DNA of 5,748 nt from JBEVOS01 sp964564595 (GTDB taxonomy: Bacteria; Pseudomonadota; Alphaproteobacteria; Caulobacterales; Aquidulcibacteraceae). Made by a program: the position numbers and the translations under genes. The stretch spans positions 1 through 5,748 of the forward strand of contig CAZMCA010000206.1 of NCBI GenBank assembly GCA_964564595.1. The letters run 5' to 3'. Positions 4,936 through 5,748 of this stretch are shown one piece after another. Under the pieces are notes generated by a model. That model ran no database searches, was not told where the DNA came from, and was given only the letters and a program-made list of their open reading frames with translations. Within the stretch, counting starts at the first letter, position 1; each line of letters opens with the position of its first letter.

Positions 4936-5625
4936 ATGACAACCGCAGACGACGCCCCGCCACCTTTCCAGCACAGCCCAGAAGGCTGGCCGCTGGTGCG
5001 TCGCCTGATCGAAAACGTCGCCGGCTATTTCGGCAACCCGACCACCATATATTTCGCCAACCTCCGCCCCGCCGCCGCCCGCAATCGCTTCAAGCTCAAG
5101 CAAACGCTCAACCTCATGCTCGCGCTCGTGCGACGCCTGATCCTCATCGAATCCCTCGCGATCACGCTGAAGCCTGGAAAGTTTCTCGGCCCGCGTCCGC
5201 GCAAACAAAAGCTCCCGATCGTCACCTACGTGATCCAGCGCGAGCCCTGCGTCGAGTTCTTCACCAACAAGCCGCGCATGAAAGAAGATTCGCAACACTG
5301 GCGCGTGTCGCTGCAGCTCTTTCCATCACCGCAGAAGAAGCGCGAAAAACCGCCGCGCACATCGATCTGGCAACGGCCGCTGCAATTCACCGTCACCGAG
5401 CGCTCCCGCCGCAACGCGCTCCGCGAGATGGCGCTGCGTTTCGAAGCGCTGCGGCGCATCGCGAACAATCCCGCGCGTTACGCGCGCCGCGTCGCGCGGA
5501 TGCGCCTGAAGCGCCCGCCGCTCTGGCTGCTCGAAGAAATTAAACCGCGCCGCCTCGGCGATCACGCGTATCTGCTGAAGCCAGCGCATCGCGTCGCGAT
5601 GCAGATGGTGCTCGATTCGAGCTGA
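4936..5625 (+). CDS. Basic hypothetical protein of unknown function (229 residues)
   Basis: I do not recognise a named family. Seen: an N-terminal acidic/Pro segment (TTADDAPPPFQHSPEGWP), then a helical stretch with hydrophobic residues (about 56-77, LNLMLALVRRLILIESLAI) interrupted by two arginines, so more likely amphipathic or peripheral than a clean membrane span. A central mixed region with many Lys/Arg and Pro follows. The C-terminal half is strongly basic and helical (ALREMALRFEALRRIANNPARYARRVARMR, cut here into its recognisable parts EALRRIANNP and RYARRVARM). That Arg-rich 'NPARxARR' helix resembles uncharacterised alphaproteobacterial proteins as I recall them. Binding to nucleic acid or membrane is possible but not shown. 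ATG 4936 is preferred to ATG 4927 because the -10 hexamer overlaps 4927. The gene appears monocistronic and its stop directly abuts a structured repeat. It reads as a real gene: codon bias matches neighbours and no competing frame makes sense. Confidence 0.7.
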   Translation: MTTADDAPPPFQHSPEGWPLVRRLIENVAGYFGNPTTIYFANLRPAAARNRFKLKQTLNLMLALVRRLILIESLAITLKPGKFLGPRPRKQKLPIVTYVIQREPCVEFFTNKPRMKEDSQHWRVSLQLFPSPQKKREKPPRTSIWQRPLQFTVTERSRRNALREMALRFEALRRIANNPARYARRVARMRLKRPPLWLLEEIKPRRLGDHAYLLKPAHRVAMQMVLDSS

Positions 5626-5719
5626 CTCCCCTCCCCCAACCCGGTCGCTTTGCGACCGGGCATTTCAAACTGCTGGGATCGCAAGCGATCCCAGCGGGGG
5701 AGGGGGCAGGGGGTGGGGT
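5626..5719. repeat. Structured REP-like element: three-way junction with G-rich tail
   Basis: The closing stem is CCCCTCCCCC (5628-5637) with 5696-5705, perfect over 10 bp. Inside it are two perfect hairpins: 5640-5648 with 5652-5660 (9 bp, loop TTT) and 5672-5682 with 5685-5695 (11 bp, 2-base turn). The G-rich tail continues to 5718 with four G runs. The element begins at the base after the stop of the 229-residue gene. There is no T-run, so it is not a standard terminator, though it could block exonucleases. Its C/G-rich arms resemble those of 242-287. Confidence 0.75.
5696..5718 (+). other. G-quadruplex motif
   Basis: Four G runs of 5, 5, 5 and 4 (5696-5700, 5702-5706, 5709-5713, 5715-5718) are separated by loops A, CA and T. 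This fits the G-quadruplex rule with very short loops. The first two runs are also the 3' arm of the closing stem of the surrounding repeat, so the two folds exclude each other. Confidence 0.6.
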
Positions 5720-5748
5720 GAACCGCAACACAAGACGTCCAGACACAA

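Noticed and set aside
4575..4937. Minus-strand open frame of 120 codons over the two cruciform repeats
   Set aside because: The translation (GSRTAPAAHPGMG, VIPDARSAIRNPG) is the typical product of reading REP-like repeats, with no independent support.
4572..5543. Plus-strand open frames that start in the repeats and run into the hypothetical gene in another frame
   Set aside because: They are repeat-derived at the start and Arg/Pro-rich noise over the 4936-5625 gene, which has better codon bias.
5540..5746. Minus-strand open frame of 68 codons at the right edge
   Set aside because: It translates the structured repeat at 5626-5719; segments such as PPPAPSPAGIACDP are a well-known annotation artefact of such repeats.

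Overview
The window reads as a GC-rich chromosomal segment of an alphaproteobacterium. Caulobacterales or Hyphomonadaceae-like is my best guess. The grounds are the strong G/C third-position bias, -10-like boxes resembling the Caulobacter GCTANAWC type lying 5-8 bases before ATG codons, and the style of the intergenic palindromes. No taxonomic marker gene is present, so this is inference.

Layout. (1) 1-722: the C-terminal part of a short-chain dehydrogenase enters from the left edge. Its last residues look destroyed by a small out-of-frame deletion, and its frame runs through a palindromic repeat into a DUF1493-like small protein with a C-terminal membrane segment. (2) 744-1391: a glutathione S-transferase family protein, 21 bp downstream and probably co-transcribed. 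(3) 1485-1952: an RpiB-type sugar-phosphate isomerase with its own, apparently leaderless, promoter. (4) 1962-2636, minus strand: a nitroreductase family flavoprotein, convergent with rpiB. (5) 2766-4451: a large M28 zinc peptidase lipoprotein, divergent from the nitroreductase and closed by a textbook intrinsic terminator. (6) 4452-4926: a 475-bp gene-free region holding that terminator and two large REP-like cruciform elements of common architecture. (7) 4936-5625: a basic protein of unknown function. Its stop codon abuts another structured repeat, which contains two hairpins, a closing stem and a G-quadruplex-type G tract. The window ends just after it.

No single pathway joins the genes. 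SDR, GST and nitroreductase are all redox or detoxification families, and the M28 lipoprotein probably degrades peptides in the envelope, but shared regulation is not shown. I see no transposase, integrase, phage, CRISPR, toxin-antitoxin pair or RNA gene. The unusual content is the intergenic palindromes and what one of them does at the SDR/DUF1493 junction. I do not see a convincing new multi-gene system.
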